DNA from: Roseibium limicola
GTDB lineage: Bacteria; Pseudomonadota; Alphaproteobacteria; Rhizobiales; Stappiaceae
NCBI RefSeq assembly: GCF_017313085.1
Contig: NZ_JAFLNF010000001.1
Coordinates: forward strand, 62,001-126,000
Direction: 5' to 3'
DNA length: 64,000 bases
Positions within the stretch are counted from its first letter, which is position 1; every line of letters begins with the position of its first letter. The notes under the pieces were generated by a model that saw nothing but the letters and a program-made list of their open reading frames with translations, was not told the origin of the DNA and ran no database searches. Positions 36,140 to 46,229 of this stretch are shown in pieces. The position numbers and the translations under genes were made by a program.

Positions 36140-37555
36140 TCAGGCCGTCGGCATGATCTTTCCCGGGTTGAGTATATTGTCCGGATCCAAGATGCTCTTG
36201 ATCGACTGCATCACATCAACTGCGGCACCGTGCTCCTTCCGCAGGTACTTCATCTTTCCCTGGCCCACGCCGTGTTCACCAGTACAGGTACCGCCAAAGT
36301 CGATCGCACGAGAGTTCAAGCGGCCCACAAATGCCTCGGCAGTTGCGACTTCTTCCGCGTTTTCCTCATCTACCAGCACCAGAACGTGAAAATTTCCATC
36401 ACCGACGTGGCCTACGATTGTCGCCAGCAACTTTTCTCGGTCCAGATCGGCACGTGTCTCGGTCACACATTCTGCCAACCGGGAAATCGGAACACAGACG
36501 TCGGTTGCCACGCCTTTAGCGCCAGGACGCAGTGTGAAAGAGGCCCAGTAGGAATCGTGGCGCGCCTGCCAAAGCGCCGTCCGGTCTTCCGCTTTGGTCG
36601 CCCAGCGGAACTCTGATCCGCCGAATTCCTCGGAGATCCCGGCAAAGGTTTCCGCCTGCTCGCGCACTCCCGCTTCACTGCCGTGAAACTCCAGCAGCAA
36701 GGTCGGTTCTTCAGCCAAGTCCAGCTTCGAATAAATATTGCAGGCACGAACCTGAAGCGGATCCAGAAGCTCAATCCGGGCGACCGGCAGGCCGCACTGG
36801 ATCGTCATGATGACCGCGTCACACGCCGACTTGATACTGGGAAAGGAACAGATGCCGCCAGAGATCGCTTCCGGTTGGCCGAACAGTTTCAAGGTGATTT
36901 CGGTAATCACACCAAGTGTGCCCTCAGAACCGATCATCAGGCGTGTCAGATCGTAGCCGGCAGACGATTTACGTGCCCGCCCACCCGTTGTGATGACTTC
37001 ACCGGAGGCCGTAACGACCGTCAACCCGAGGACGACGTCCTTCATTGTGCCGTAGCGCACCGCATTGGTGCCAGAGGCGCGTGTTGCCGCCATCCCACCG
37101 ATAGTCGCATCAGCACCTGGATCAATGGGAAAGAACAGACCGCTGTCGCGCAGGTAGCTGTTGAGTTGCTTGCGCGTGACTCCGGCCTGAACCCGGCAAT
37201 CAAGATCCTCCGCATTGACTTCAAGCACGGCGTTCATCCGCGACAGATCGATGGTGACACCACCGCTCGGCGCATTCACATGCCCTTCAAGCGATGTGCC
37301 GACGCCAAAGGCGATGACTGGCACCTTATGGGCAGCGCAGAGCTTCACCACTTGCGCCACTTCCTCGGTGCTTTCAGCAAACACCACCGCATCCGGTGCC
37401 TGGTTCTTCAACCATGTCGTCGTATGGCCGTGCTGCTCGCGAACTGCCTGAGAGGTCGAACAGCGCTCGCCGAAAGCCTCTTTGAGGTCATTTACGACAT
37501 CCGCCACACTGGCGGAGCTGTACGCAACAGGGGTCTGGAGATCGGCCAGAGACAT
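36140..37555 (-). CDS. FAD-linked oxidase of the GlcD/D-lactate dehydrogenase type
   Basis: A 471-residue cytoplasmic flavoprotein of the FAD-binding PCMH type (FAD_binding_4 plus FAD-oxidase C). The FAD motif is VIAFGVGTSLEGHVNAPSGG, and GADATIGGMAATRASGTNAVRYG is the usual loop. The C-terminus ends with HVGDGNFHVLVLVD and GTCTGEHGVGQGK, the substrate and flavin contacts of D-2-hydroxyacid dehydrogenases. D-lactate or glycolate is likely, with cytochrome or quinone as acceptor. No GlcE or GlcF partner is adjacent, so a single-subunit D-lactate dehydrogenase is favoured. AAAGGGA precedes the ATG. Confidence 0.9.
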   Translation of the reverse strand: MSLADLQTPVAYSSASVADVVNDLKEAFGERCSTSQAVREQHGHTTTWLKNQAPDAVVFAESTEEVAQVVKLCAAHKVPVIAFGVGTSLEGHVNAPSGGVTIDLSRMNAVLEVNAEDLDCRVQAGVTRKQLNSYLRDSGLFFPIDPGADATIGGMAATRASGTNAVRYGTMKDVVLGLTVVTASGEVITTGGRARKSSAGYDLTRLMIGSEGTLGVITEITLKLFGQPEAISGGICSFPSIKSACDAVIMTIQCGLPVARIELLDPLQVRACNIYSKLDLAEEPTLLLEFHGSEAGVREQAETFAGISEEFGGSEFRWATKAEDRTALWQARHDSYWASFTLRPGAKGVATDVCVPISRLAECVTETRADLDREKLLATIVGHVGDGNFHVLVLVDEENAEEVATAEAFVGRLNSRAIDFGGTCTGEHGVGQGKMKYLRKEHGAAVDVMQSIKSILDPDNILNPGKIMPTA

Positions 37556-37789
37556 GATGTTTCCCTTTGGAATTCAATTTTCTGAACTGGATAAGAGCCA
37601 GAGAGCCCGAGGGACAAAGATCCGTCACAGCCCGGGGCACCTCGATAACGGGCACCTTGGCTGGCAATCATCCTGCTTGAATTGCCAATATGTTAGCCAA
37701 ATGGGAAAAGGTCAAAAGATTCCGCAAGTTTCCGTCGCAACAATAGACGGAATGAGGCCGTGGGAAGGCAAAACTCCCCACGGCTGAGG

Positions 37790-39604
37790 TCATGCGTAGT
37801 GATTGGAAATCACTGCGTCGGCAATTTCCGTACGGTCGATCACCCCGACGACATCATCCGGACGCGGCACGCGCGACGACGTATCGGTGATGATAGCGTA
37901 AGATCGGCCACGCTGATGCATGCGCGAAATCACCGTATTCAGAATGGAGAACTTCGGCGATACGACGTAATCGGTCCGCACCAGATCCTTCAACGTCTGC
38001 CCGGCGTAACGATCCGGTACATACGGAACGGATCCGAAACGTACATATCCAGCGATCCGCGCGCCTTCTGCCACGATCACATGCTCGATCTCTTCGTCCA
38101 TGACGATCTGCAGCGCATCGTTCACCGGCATATCGATAGGCAGGATCTTGACCTTTGTCGCCATGAGTTCCCTGGCCTGACGAACCAGGTACATGTTCGT
38201 ATGGCGGTTGGACGGCACCACCTTGCCGCGATTGCGCAGCTTGATAGTGTAAATATTTTCCGCAACCAACCAGCGTCGAACTCCAACGGCAACGGCCACA
38301 GCCAGCACCAGAGGCACGATGATGTTGTAGTCGCGGGTCATTTCAAACAGCATGACGATTGCCGTCATAGCGGCACCCGTTGCGCCACCAACCACAGCAG
38401 CCATCCCGACAACCGCAAATTCAGCCGCCTGAAAGCCGTTGTCCGGAAACAGCATGCCACCGACGACACCGACCACCCCCCCCAAAGTAGCACCGATGAA
38501 GAGCGATGGCGAAAACACCCCGCCCGAGGCTCCAGCACCAAGGCTGACGGATGTGGCAAAGACCTTGCCAAACAGCAAAAGCCCGAGCAACAGAACCGTG
38601 TAAGGCGAACCGTTCAGAATGTCCTGAATGGTTGCATAGCCCACTCCTGCAGTGTGGTAATGGCCGGTGAACGTAAAGAAGGCATATGCCAGACCACCTA
38701 CCATCACCATGCCGATGATGTTCTGCAGATAATCGTTGATCCCCAGAGCCGGAAACAGATCTTCTGCATAGGCAAGGCAGCGGATGAAGGCCCAGGACAT
38801 GACACCAGCCAAAGCGCCCAGTGCTGCATAAGCTGCAAGCTGAACCGGATCCACGGCCTCACTGATCTGCAAGCTTGCAAGCGGCATCAGGAAGGCCGGG
38901 TCGAGACCAAAAACCATGTGACTGACGTAAGTGGCGGTCGCAGTGGCGACCACAACCGGCAGGAACGTACGGTTGCTGACTTCCGGAAGCAGCATCTCTA
39001 CAGCAAACAGCACTCCGCCCAGCGGCGTGTTGAACGTGGCGGCAATACCAGCACCCGCCCCCGCGGAAAGCAGTGTGATCTTCTGCCACCGCGTCATGTT
39101 CAGATATCTGGCAATCGTCGAACCGAAAGAAGCGCCGATCTGAATGATCGGACCTTCCCGGCCCACGGACGCGCCAGACCCAATGGAGATGGCAGACGCA
39201 AGCGACTTCACCACGGCGACGACGCCGCGAATGTTGCCCTTCTTGTGATAAATCGCAAACATCACCTCAGGCACACCGTGCCCCTTGGCTTCCGGAGCGA
39301 AAGTGCGGACCAGAAACACCACGATCAGGCCGCCAATGACCGGCGCCAGAATGATCAGCGGACCGAAACTACTCGGCGCTTCGAACTGATTGGCATCGTA
39401 GTGGATGGAAAGAGTGCCGTAGTAAAAGAGGTTATGCACCAGGTTGATCAGGTGGTGGAAAACCGTCGCCCCCACAGCAGCAACGATGCCGACGGCAACG
39501 GCAAGCAGGCACATAATGGGGGTCGAAAACGTTCGGGCTTCAGGAAGGGCGCTCTGCGCCCCCTCCAAATCTTCGCTGGTGGTATTGGGTCGCGTTGCAG
39601 ACAT
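37790..39604 (-). CDS. ClC-family chloride channel/transporter with CBS domains
   Basis: A 604-residue protein with the ClC core. Visible motifs are GSGASVGREGPIIQIGAS with the gating glutamate of GREGP, AAVVGGATGAAMTAIVMLFE, and GAGASGGVFSPSLFIGA. The C-terminal 150 residues form two CBS domains (LMATKVKILPIDMPVNDALQ; DLVRTDYVVSPKFSILNTVI). It is probably a chloride or proton/chloride transporter. The residue that separates channels from exchangers could not be aligned with confidence. It is divergent from a second ClC gene on the plus strand. A weak hairpin lies after the stop (37758-37783). Confidence 0.93.
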   Translation of the reverse strand: MSATRPNTTSEDLEGAQSALPEARTFSTPIMCLLAVAVGIVAAVGATVFHHLINLVHNLFYYGTLSIHYDANQFEAPSSFGPLIILAPVIGGLIVVFLVRTFAPEAKGHGVPEVMFAIYHKKGNIRGVVAVVKSLASAISIGSGASVGREGPIIQIGASFGSTIARYLNMTRWQKITLLSAGAGAGIAATFNTPLGGVLFAVEMLLPEVSNRTFLPVVVATATATYVSHMVFGLDPAFLMPLASLQISEAVDPVQLAAYAALGALAGVMSWAFIRCLAYAEDLFPALGINDYLQNIIGMVMVGGLAYAFFTFTGHYHTAGVGYATIQDILNGSPYTVLLLGLLLFGKVFATSVSLGAGASGGVFSPSLFIGATLGGVVGVVGGMLFPDNGFQAAEFAVVGMAAVVGGATGAAMTAIVMLFEMTRDYNIIVPLVLAVAVAVGVRRWLVAENIYTIKLRNRGKVVPSNRHTNMYLVRQARELMATKVKILPIDMPVNDALQIVMDEEIEHVIVAEGARIAGYVRFGSVPYVPDRYAGQTLKDLVRTDYVVSPKFSILNTVISRMHQRGRSYAIITDTSSRVPRPDDVVGVIDRTEIADAVISNHYA

Positions 39605-39879
39605 TGTACCCAGCTTTCTTGGGTCTGGCGTGAGAAACAGGGATGAGCGCTGAGCGAACAGAATACGGGCTGTCAGCCTGAAAAATCAGAACCAAGTGCC
39701 GCTGTGAAACGGTTCAAACAGGAGAAGTGTTCCCCTCCTGACTCTTGTGCTGATGAAAATCAAGGGGAATCCCGACAATATTTCTTGCCGATTGCCTTCG
39801 GTCTGGCGCAGCCTGTCTGAGATGATCTTTTTAACCTTCTGCCGCACGAAGATGCTCTGACAGGCCAAAGCCAACCGCA

Positions 39880-41556
39880 ATGCCCGATTACAAATCCAGT
39901 TTTGGCTCCCGTGTCGCACGTTTCTGCGCTCCTTTGCGGATCGGCTGGGCGACCATGCGCTCCACAATCCGGGTAAACCTCAAAAGCTATCTGGAGCACG
40001 GTTTTCCGCAGGTCTGGCTGATCTCGCCGTTGATCGGCGTTCTCGTCGGCATCGCTGCCATTCTGTTCCGGGAAGGCATCGGCCTCATCCAGCTTCTCTG
40101 GCTCGGCACCCGATCGGAGCATGTCGTCACCGCCGCAGCTGGGGTTTCGCCCTGGGTCATCTTGCTGGCCCCTGCTGTTGGCGGGCTCCTCGTCGGGCTC
40201 TTGCTGAAATACCTCCAACCCATGCAGCGCACCTACTCGGTTGCGGATGTCATCGAGGCGCGCGCCAAGGCAGGTGACGGATTGCCTTTCTGGTCCGGGC
40301 TTTCCTCAGCCCTCATCACAATGATTTCCCTGGGCAGTGGCGGCAGCGCCGGCCGCGAAGGGCCAATGGTCCATCTTGGCGCAACTCTGGGCGCACTCTT
40401 CACCAACTTCACCAGCCTGCCAGCCTCCAGCCGCCGCCTGCTCCTGGCCTGTGGCGTCGCCAGTGCTGTATCAGGCTCCTTCAACGCGCCGATAGCCGGA
40501 CTCCTCTTTGCGCACGAGGTCATTCTTGGTCATTACGCGCTTTCAGCTATCGCGCCCGTGGCGATTGCCTCCGCCATGGGGGCAATCCTGTCGCGCCTCT
40601 GGTTTGGCGATGTTGCAGCTTTCGTCATTCCAGCACACCAAGTGACCTCTTACTGGGAGTTTCCGGCCTTCGCACTACTGGGACTGACCTGCGCCGCGGT
40701 CGCCATCCTGTTTCAATGTTCGCTGATCGGCACTGACTGGCTGGCACGCCACGTTCCGCTTCCCACCTGGCTGCGCCCAGCGGTTGGCGGTCTGATGGTC
40801 GGCGCAATCGCACTGTTCTTCCCCGAAATAATCGGGGTTGGCTATGAGACCACCGATGCCGCCTTGCGCAATCAGCTATCGCTGCAACTCATGCTGGTTC
40901 TGCTGGCCGTCAAGACCGCGGCCACCGCCATCACACTGGCGTCACGTTTCGGGGGCGGCATTTTTTCGCCAGCGCTTTACCTTGGTGCCATGGCAGGCGG
41001 TGCATTCGGACTGATCGCCGCCGCGGCCTTCCCCGAGTTGGCCTCAAGCGAGGGGCTCTATTCAATCCTTGGAATGGGGGGCGTGGCTGCCGCCGTGCTC
41101 GGCGCACCTATCTCGACCACGGTGATTGTTTTCGAGCTGACGGGCGGCTATGCGCTGTCTCTTGCGCTGTTGCTCACGGTTTCTTTTGCAGTCGGGCTTA
41201 CTCACGCTTTGCTGGGCAAATCCTACTTCCATTGGCAGCTTGAAATTCGAGGCCTGTCGCTTGCCGCAGGAAGCCATCTCTACCTGCGCGATCAAGTAAA
41301 GGTGCGTGATTTCATGGATCCGTTGCCTGAAGGTCAGGAAAACGCCAGTTTCGACCCGGCGAAAGACGGACTATACCTTCAGGAAGGCGATACTCTGACC
41401 AAAGCCCTGCGCAGTTTCGACGAGAGCGGTGAAGCCAGCCTCCCCGTTGTCCACGCAAAGGACCCAACGCGAGTGGTCGGTCATGCACGCCATGTCCGCT
41501 CCCTCCGTTTTTTCAACCGGGCCCTGATTGATGAGAGCACCGAAGCCCACTACTAG
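39880..41556 (+). CDS. Second ClC-family chloride channel/transporter
   Basis: A 558-residue ClC protein, a different subgroup from the gene at 37790-39604. It has GSGGSAGREGPMVHLGATLG, GSFNAPIAGLLFAHE, and SRFGGGIFSPALYLGAMAGGA. A C-terminal region of about 100 residues (LRDQVKVRDFMDPLPEG, then LPVVHAKDPTRVVGHA) looks like a CBS-type sensor. The start is uncertain: ATG at 39880 and ATG at 39955 are both without strong ribosome sites; the membrane part begins after the second. Two divergent ClC genes with a 275-bp intergenic region suggest a duplication of function, perhaps for pH or osmotic stress. Confidence 0.91.
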   Translation: MPDYKSSFGSRVARFCAPLRIGWATMRSTIRVNLKSYLEHGFPQVWLISPLIGVLVGIAAILFREGIGLIQLLWLGTRSEHVVTAAAGVSPWVILLAPAVGGLLVGLLLKYLQPMQRTYSVADVIEARAKAGDGLPFWSGLSSALITMISLGSGGSAGREGPMVHLGATLGALFTNFTSLPASSRRLLLACGVASAVSGSFNAPIAGLLFAHEVILGHYALSAIAPVAIASAMGAILSRLWFGDVAAFVIPAHQVTSYWEFPAFALLGLTCAAVAILFQCSLIGTDWLARHVPLPTWLRPAVGGLMVGAIALFFPEIIGVGYETTDAALRNQLSLQLMLVLLAVKTAATAITLASRFGGGIFSPALYLGAMAGGAFGLIAAAAFPELASSEGLYSILGMGGVAAAVLGAPISTTVIVFELTGGYALSLALLLTVSFAVGLTHALLGKSYFHWQLEIRGLSLAAGSHLYLRDQVKVRDFMDPLPEGQENASFDPAKDGLYLQEGDTLTKALRSFDESGEASLPVVHAKDPTRVVGHARHVRSLRFFNRALIDESTEAHY

Positions 41557-41571
41557 AGCAACGGCCTAGTC

Positions 41572-42606
41572 TTAAATTGGCGACGGATCGCGCAACTGGA
41601 TTTTGCCAACATGCGTATGGCTCGGCCGGCGTTTAAAGAGTTTCGCCTTGAGCTGGATCTCGCCCATATGCAACTGCGCCTGACGCCCCTGAACACCTGG
41701 CAGCATCAGCGGATCAAATCCGGTAAAGGGCAGATAAGGGTTGCGTCGCAAGGAACCATAAACCCCCACCCGCACGGATGGCCGCTCGCTCTTGCCACGT
41801 GCATGAAATCCATGCGTATCGGCCACCACAAGCGTATTGCCGGGCACGTCGAACGAAACCGGTTCACGCAGTCCCAAGGTTTGGAGCTGGTCCCCGTTGA
41901 CACGAAATGACCCCAAAGCGTGATGACCATCGGCAGAATGCGCTGCACTGATGCTTTCCGCCAGCTCCCACGCCTGCCGCTCTTGCGTCAGTCGATGCGA
42001 GCCTGGAACATAGGTGAAGGGGCCTTCCGCCAGCGGGACGTCATAGAGAAAGAACCAGGCTTTCGCCGTCGCATGGAACGTATCAGAGTGAAAATTCGTC
42101 TGCGGGTCGACCTCACCAGCGGTCGGATCGGTCAAGACCACATGCAGAAAGACAATGGGATCTGCGGTTGTCGACGCAACATATTTCAGGGAGTTCTGAA
42201 ACAGGTCTCCGGTAACGAAACGACGCAGATGTGGCAGTGCGCGCAACACCTCCGGCGGCAAGGGAATAAACCGTGTCACCGCATTCCCCTGGCGAAAGTC
42301 GTAAGCCTCAAACCGTGTGTTTTCCACTTCCTCCCGCAGGCTGGAAATCTCTTCAGCGTCGAGAACTTCGCTTCGCCGGATGAAACCGTCCTGCGCATAT
42401 TGTGCACGGTCTTCTGGGGAAACCAGCTTTTCCATCCGACGTCGACGCCAGTCACTCATCCGCTCAGCTAGAAGCGCCCGTTTCAGATGCAAACCCTTCT
42501 CATTCAGACGTTTGCTCCCAAGAATAGGGTTGTGCCGAAAGGACTTTGCTCCGGTCGCAAGCTCGGCAGCCCAAAGCGGCGATTTGAGAACATCTAGCAC
42601 ACGCAT
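41572..42606 (-). CDS. Phytanoyl-CoA dioxygenase-like protein (PhyH superfamily)
   Basis: A 344-residue Fe(II)/2-oxoglutarate oxygenase-like protein. The iron ligands appear as HSD in NFHSDTFHATAK and the distal histidine of VVADTHGFHARGKS. The arginine in the SERPSVRVGVYGS stretch should hold 2-oxoglutarate. The substrate is unknown; relatives hydroxylate lipids, halogenated compounds or sugar phosphates. It converges with the ClC gene, leaving 15 bp between stops. The start is ATG with GGAGG eleven bases upstream. Confidence 0.85.
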   Translation of the reverse strand: MRVLDVLKSPLWAAELATGAKSFRHNPILGSKRLNEKGLHLKRALLAERMSDWRRRRMEKLVSPEDRAQYAQDGFIRRSEVLDAEEISSLREEVENTRFEAYDFRQGNAVTRFIPLPPEVLRALPHLRRFVTGDLFQNSLKYVASTTADPIVFLHVVLTDPTAGEVDPQTNFHSDTFHATAKAWFFLYDVPLAEGPFTYVPGSHRLTQERQAWELAESISAAHSADGHHALGSFRVNGDQLQTLGLREPVSFDVPGNTLVVADTHGFHARGKSERPSVRVGVYGSLRRNPYLPFTGFDPLMLPGVQGRQAQLHMGEIQLKAKLFKRRPSHTHVGKIQLRDPSPI

Positions 42607-42744
42607 TTTCTGAAATACCTCCGCAGAAACCTTAAGGTCGGCTCTTAAATAATTGAAACAAGCACAAAGCGTTTTCTCAAAAAGGTCAACGCTTAAAACA
42701 GCATTGCGCTCCCTGTTTGGTCGAAATATCTTTCGGCACAGAAA

Positions 42745-42773
42745 ACAACGGCCCGGCTTTTAAGGCCGGGCCA
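42745..42773 (-). terminator. Rho-independent terminator of the aminopeptidase P gene
   Basis: On the minus strand GGCCCGGC and GCCGGGCC form a perfect 8-bp stem, followed by GTTGTTTTCTG. It ends leftward transcription of the gene at 42783-44597. Confidence 0.85.
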
Positions 42774-42782
42774 GGTGGCACA

Positions 42783-44597
42783 TCAGATCTGGACTGTCGC
42801 CTCTTCGAGCCACGACAAGACATGATTATCGAGTAACGGCGCAAGTTCCTCGCGCACCCAGGCGTGATAGGTGTTCAGCCAGGCAATTTCATCAAGGGTC
42901 AGCAAACCCTTGTCGATCAGCCGGAGATCGAAAGGCGCCAGAGTGATCGTCTCGAATTCCATCATCGGACGCTCGCCACCTTCAACCGATTTCAGCTCCG
43001 TTACAATCTCCAGGTTTTCCAGGCGAATGCCGTATTCACCTGCCGGATAGTAGCCTGGTTCATTCGACAGGATCATCCCCGGCTCAAGCGGCACAACGCC
43101 GGTCTTGGCGATGCGTTGCGGTCCTTCATGAACGCCCAGATAAGCACCAACTCCGTGGCCCGTGCCATGGTCGAAGTCGAAGCCGGCCTTCCACAACGCA
43201 ATGCGGGCCAGTGCATCCAGCTGAGCACCGCTGGTCCCTGCCGGGAACCGCGCCGATGAAATCGCGATATGGCCCTTCAGGACAAGCGTGTAATGACGCT
43301 TCATCTCATCGGTCATCTCGCCCACGGCCAGGGTTCGGGTGATGTCGGTCGTGCCATCTTCGTATTGTGCTCCGCTATCGATCAGGAACGGCTTGCCCAC
43401 AGGGATCGGCAGATTGCTGTCCTTGCTCACACGGTAATGACAGATGGCACCATTCGGGCCGGCCCCTGAGATCGTGTCGAAGGAGATATCCTTCAGCTTT
43501 CCGGTTTGTGCCCGAAAGTCTTCCAGTTTCTGCGCTGCGCTTATTTCGTCGAGATCCCCATGGACGGCGTGCTCATCAAACCAGCACAAAAAGCGCACGT
43601 AAGCAGCACCATCGCGTTTATGCGCCGCTCGGGCACCGTCAAGTTCACGCGCGTTCTTCCGCGCTTTTGGCAGCAGGACGGGTTCTGCCGCTTCGACAAG
43701 CAGGCCGCCCGTCGAGGTAATTGCCTCAGCAACCGCCTGCCCCGCAAGGTTCGGATCCACCAGAACCCTTGCACCCGCAGCCCCCAACGCCCCCAGTCCC
43801 TTCAGAAATGCACTCTCTTCGTCGATGTCTGCCAGGTCGCTCAAAGCATCGCGAACAGTGTTCGACAGCTTTTCGCCACGAATAAAAAGCTGCGGCTTTC
43901 CGGAAACTGGAACGACAGCAAAAGATAGCGGAAGCGGCGTGTGCGTAACATCCGACCCGCGGATATTGAACAGCCAGGCAATTGAATCCGGCTGCGTCAA
44001 AGCACAGGCATCGGCCTCTTTTGCGGCAACGATCTTCTGGATTTCCTGAATCTTGTCGCTCGCAGCGCGCCCGGCAAGCTTTTCGGAATACAGGGAAACC
44101 GCACCACTCGGGGCTTCAGGACGGTCCGACCAGACCGCGTCGAGCGGATTGCCTTCGACTGGTACCAGTTCGGCACCGGCCTTATTGCAAACCGCCTTCA
44201 ATCTGCGGACATCATTGATCGGATGCAGCAGCGCGTCATAGCCAAGACGTTGGCCCGGCTGCAGTTTCTCAGCCAACCACGTCGTCAGTGGCTCATTCAT
44301 CAAATGGCGGGCCGGAAAGACATTCATGTCCACCTGATCGCGAACCTGCAGGGTATAGCGTCCATCCACGAAAATAGCTGCTTCGGCCCCAAGAACCGCT
44401 GCAATGCCAGCAGACCCGGCAAACCCGGTCAGCCACTGCAAGCGGCAATCATGGGGCGGAACATACTCGCCCTGATGAGCGTCTGCCCGGGGGATCAAAA
44501 AGCCATCGAGCGAACGGCTTTTCAGCTCATCCCTGAGAAGCGCTGCACGCGGCGCCCCGCAGGAGGGATCGTTGTGATCATCGAAAGTCTGGAACAT
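42783..44597 (-). CDS. Xaa-Pro aminopeptidase (M24B family)
   Basis: A 604-residue metallopeptidase that removes N-terminal residues before proline. It has the three-domain aminopeptidase P layout of eukaryotic-type enzymes. The N-terminal two creatinase domains include FLIPRADAHQGEYVPPHD and RYTLQVRDQVD, and the C-terminal pita-bread domain carries the metals. Metal ligands are seen in LIDSGAQYEDGTTDITRTL, GTGHGVGAYLGVHEGP, SNEPGYYPAGEYGIRLEN and MMEFETITLAPFD. No signal peptide; cytoplasmic. A minus-strand terminator follows. The length (over 600) and the long DITRT loop distinguish it from short PepP. Confidence 0.94.
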   Translation of the reverse strand: MFQTFDDHNDPSCGAPRAALLRDELKSRSLDGFLIPRADAHQGEYVPPHDCRLQWLTGFAGSAGIAAVLGAEAAIFVDGRYTLQVRDQVDMNVFPARHLMNEPLTTWLAEKLQPGQRLGYDALLHPINDVRRLKAVCNKAGAELVPVEGNPLDAVWSDRPEAPSGAVSLYSEKLAGRAASDKIQEIQKIVAAKEADACALTQPDSIAWLFNIRGSDVTHTPLPLSFAVVPVSGKPQLFIRGEKLSNTVRDALSDLADIDEESAFLKGLGALGAAGARVLVDPNLAGQAVAEAITSTGGLLVEAAEPVLLPKARKNARELDGARAAHKRDGAAYVRFLCWFDEHAVHGDLDEISAAQKLEDFRAQTGKLKDISFDTISGAGPNGAICHYRVSKDSNLPIPVGKPFLIDSGAQYEDGTTDITRTLAVGEMTDEMKRHYTLVLKGHIAISSARFPAGTSGAQLDALARIALWKAGFDFDHGTGHGVGAYLGVHEGPQRIAKTGVVPLEPGMILSNEPGYYPAGEYGIRLENLEIVTELKSVEGGERPMMEFETITLAPFDLRLIDKGLLTLDEIAWLNTYHAWVREELAPLLDNHVLSWLEEATVQI

Positions 44598-44857
44598 GAA
44601 CAGAAGCTAGGTCTTCGCACAGAAGCGATCAAGACGATTATGTCCAAAGGCCAACCGTTTATCCAACGGCAGATTCGCAAGAGTGCGATGCAGCATTAAC
44701 TTCGCACATGCGAAAACCGCAAGGCTGTCATGCAGTTCCAAGTCTACTCATGCATGGCTTCAGGGGGCATATTCGGATCAACAAGAAAACGGCATCCACT
44801 GGCGCCAGAGAACGCCTTGAGTGAAACGCCTCCACCCAATTTACTATGGAGAACACC

Positions 44858-45073
44858 ATGGCTATCGCAACAACCACTTCAATCGGCTCCGCACAGCGCT
44901 CTTCCGGCAACTTCGTCAGCCGTGCATTCGGTCGTATGGTAGAAGCACGTGAGAAGCAGGCCCGTCGATTCGTCAACGGCTACCTTCTGTCCCTGGACGA
45001 TGCGACGCTGGCGGCTCACGGTTATGACCGTGTCGAGCTCGAACGTGAAGGCAGCACGGGCGCAATGCTCTAA
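44858..45073 (+). CDS. DUF1127-like small protein
   Basis: A 71-residue basic protein ending in NGYLLSLDDATLAAHGYDRVEL, close to the DUF1127 (YjiS-like) pattern common in Rhizobiales. The ATG at 44858 has GGAG six bases upstream; an ATG at 44846 has none, and the GGAG overlaps it, so the shorter form is chosen. Some DUF1127 proteins affect phosphate, sRNA or stress metabolism, but nothing here shows which. It is a monocistronic gene with its own terminator. Confidence 0.8.
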   Translation: MAIATTTSIGSAQRSSGNFVSRAFGRMVEAREKQARRFVNGYLLSLDDATLAAHGYDRVELEREGSTGAML

Positions 45074-45128
45074 TCCTCCGAACCAGAGTAGAAACTGCCC
45101 GGAAGCCCGCTGAGGTTTCCAGAAAAAA

Positions 45129-45161
45129 CGAGCGCGGCCCAGGCTGCGCTCTTTTTGTTTC
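45129..45161 (+). terminator. Rho-independent terminator of the DUF1127-like gene
   Basis: GAGCGC and GCGCTC pair around GGCCCAGGCT with a TTTTTGTTT tail. Confidence 0.85.
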
Positions 45162-45223
45162 TGCACGCGGTGACGGCCTCCCGCCCGGAAATTTCCCGAA
45201 CGGCAGCATCGCCTTCGCTTCCC

Positions 45224-46114
45224 TTATGCCTGAGGGCGACCGCGCACCAAGGTCAGTGTCAGCCAACCTTCCTTCTCGCCCCGCTTGGACAGATGAAACC
45301 CGTGGCAGCCATAGGCGAAAAGGATGCGTGGTCCATCTTCGATACGCAGGCCCGACAGGATCAGCGTCGACACCGGCTGCATATGAGCCGCGATATCACG
45401 CGACATTTGCATCAAGGGGCGCGCCAGAATATTGGCGATCAGCAGATCGAAAGGCCCCTCTTCACCGAAGCGACGATCACTCATGCCATTGGCCGTAAAG
45501 GTGTGAACCAGATGACCAGCTCCATTCATTCGCGCATTCGCGGCAGCAGTCTTGGTCGCGACAGGGTCGATGTCCGTAGCCAGAACGGGCTGCCTTGACC
45601 GCAGCGCTGCAGCAATAGCCAGAACACCTGTGCCCGTGCCCAAATCCAGAACCCGATCATATTCGCGCATACTGAACAGCCGATCGATCTCTTCCAGACA
45701 CCCGGCTGTCGTCCCGTGATGACCGGTTCCAAAGGCAAGAGCGGCCTCGATTTCAATACCGATGCCACCACCTGGAACCTTATCCCGATCGTGACCGCCA
45801 TGGACCGTAAAACGGCCAGCAGTGACCGGCTTCAGGCCTTCCAGGCTCTTTTCCACCCAGTTCAGCTCAGGAAGAATATCAGCTTCGACGGGCGCGGAAA
45901 ATGCATCCGACCCGATTCGGGAGCGGACATCGGCAATCGCTTCATCCGGCTCGACTTCAAACAACAAGATTTCTGCCGTCCACTCCCGGCCATCATCGGT
46001 GCTTTCATAGATGGAAACGGGATTGCCCTCGTCCTCATAGAGGCGCTCCAGCACATCCGCGATGCGCTTGGCTTCGAGTTCCGCTGCGACGATTCGTACC
46101 CTGACGGTCTGCAT
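45224..46114 (-). CDS. prmA: Ribosomal protein L11 methyltransferase
   Basis: PrmA trimethylates L11. The 296-residue SAM-dependent enzyme has EIEAALAFGTGHHGTTAGCL, DLGTGTGVLAIAAAL (SAM-binding motif I), ATDIDPVATKTAAANARMNG and the catalytic LLIANILARPLMQM. The N-terminal 100 residues form the L11-recognition domain. AGGAC precedes the ATG. It is read alone; the two-component genes are 115 bp away, in the same direction. Confidence 0.94.
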   Translation of the reverse strand: MQTVRVRIVAAELEAKRIADVLERLYEDEGNPVSIYESTDDGREWTAEILLFEVEPDEAIADVRSRIGSDAFSAPVEADILPELNWVEKSLEGLKPVTAGRFTVHGGHDRDKVPGGGIGIEIEAALAFGTGHHGTTAGCLEEIDRLFSMREYDRVLDLGTGTGVLAIAAALRSRQPVLATDIDPVATKTAAANARMNGAGHLVHTFTANGMSDRRFGEEGPFDLLIANILARPLMQMSRDIAAHMQPVSTLILSGLRIEDGPRILFAYGCHGFHLSKRGEKEGWLTLTLVRGRPQA

Positions 46115-46229
46115 GTCTTGTCCTGTGGTCGCACCGCCCCGGCAGCAGCCGGTCGGCAGTCAAAAAAGGTGCTGATGGATTAGGCGCGGATATACAGGGA
46201 CTTCAGAAAAACAGCCAGAAGAAAGACGT

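Noticed and set aside
37760..39646. 628-codon open frame on plus, across the ClC gene
   Set aside because: It lies antisense to a clear ClC coding sequence, is rich in H, R and Q as shadows are, and has no family motif.
44730..44942. 70-codon frame on plus upstream of the DUF1127-like gene
   Set aside because: It overlaps the better-supported frame, lacks a ribosome site and has no family pattern.
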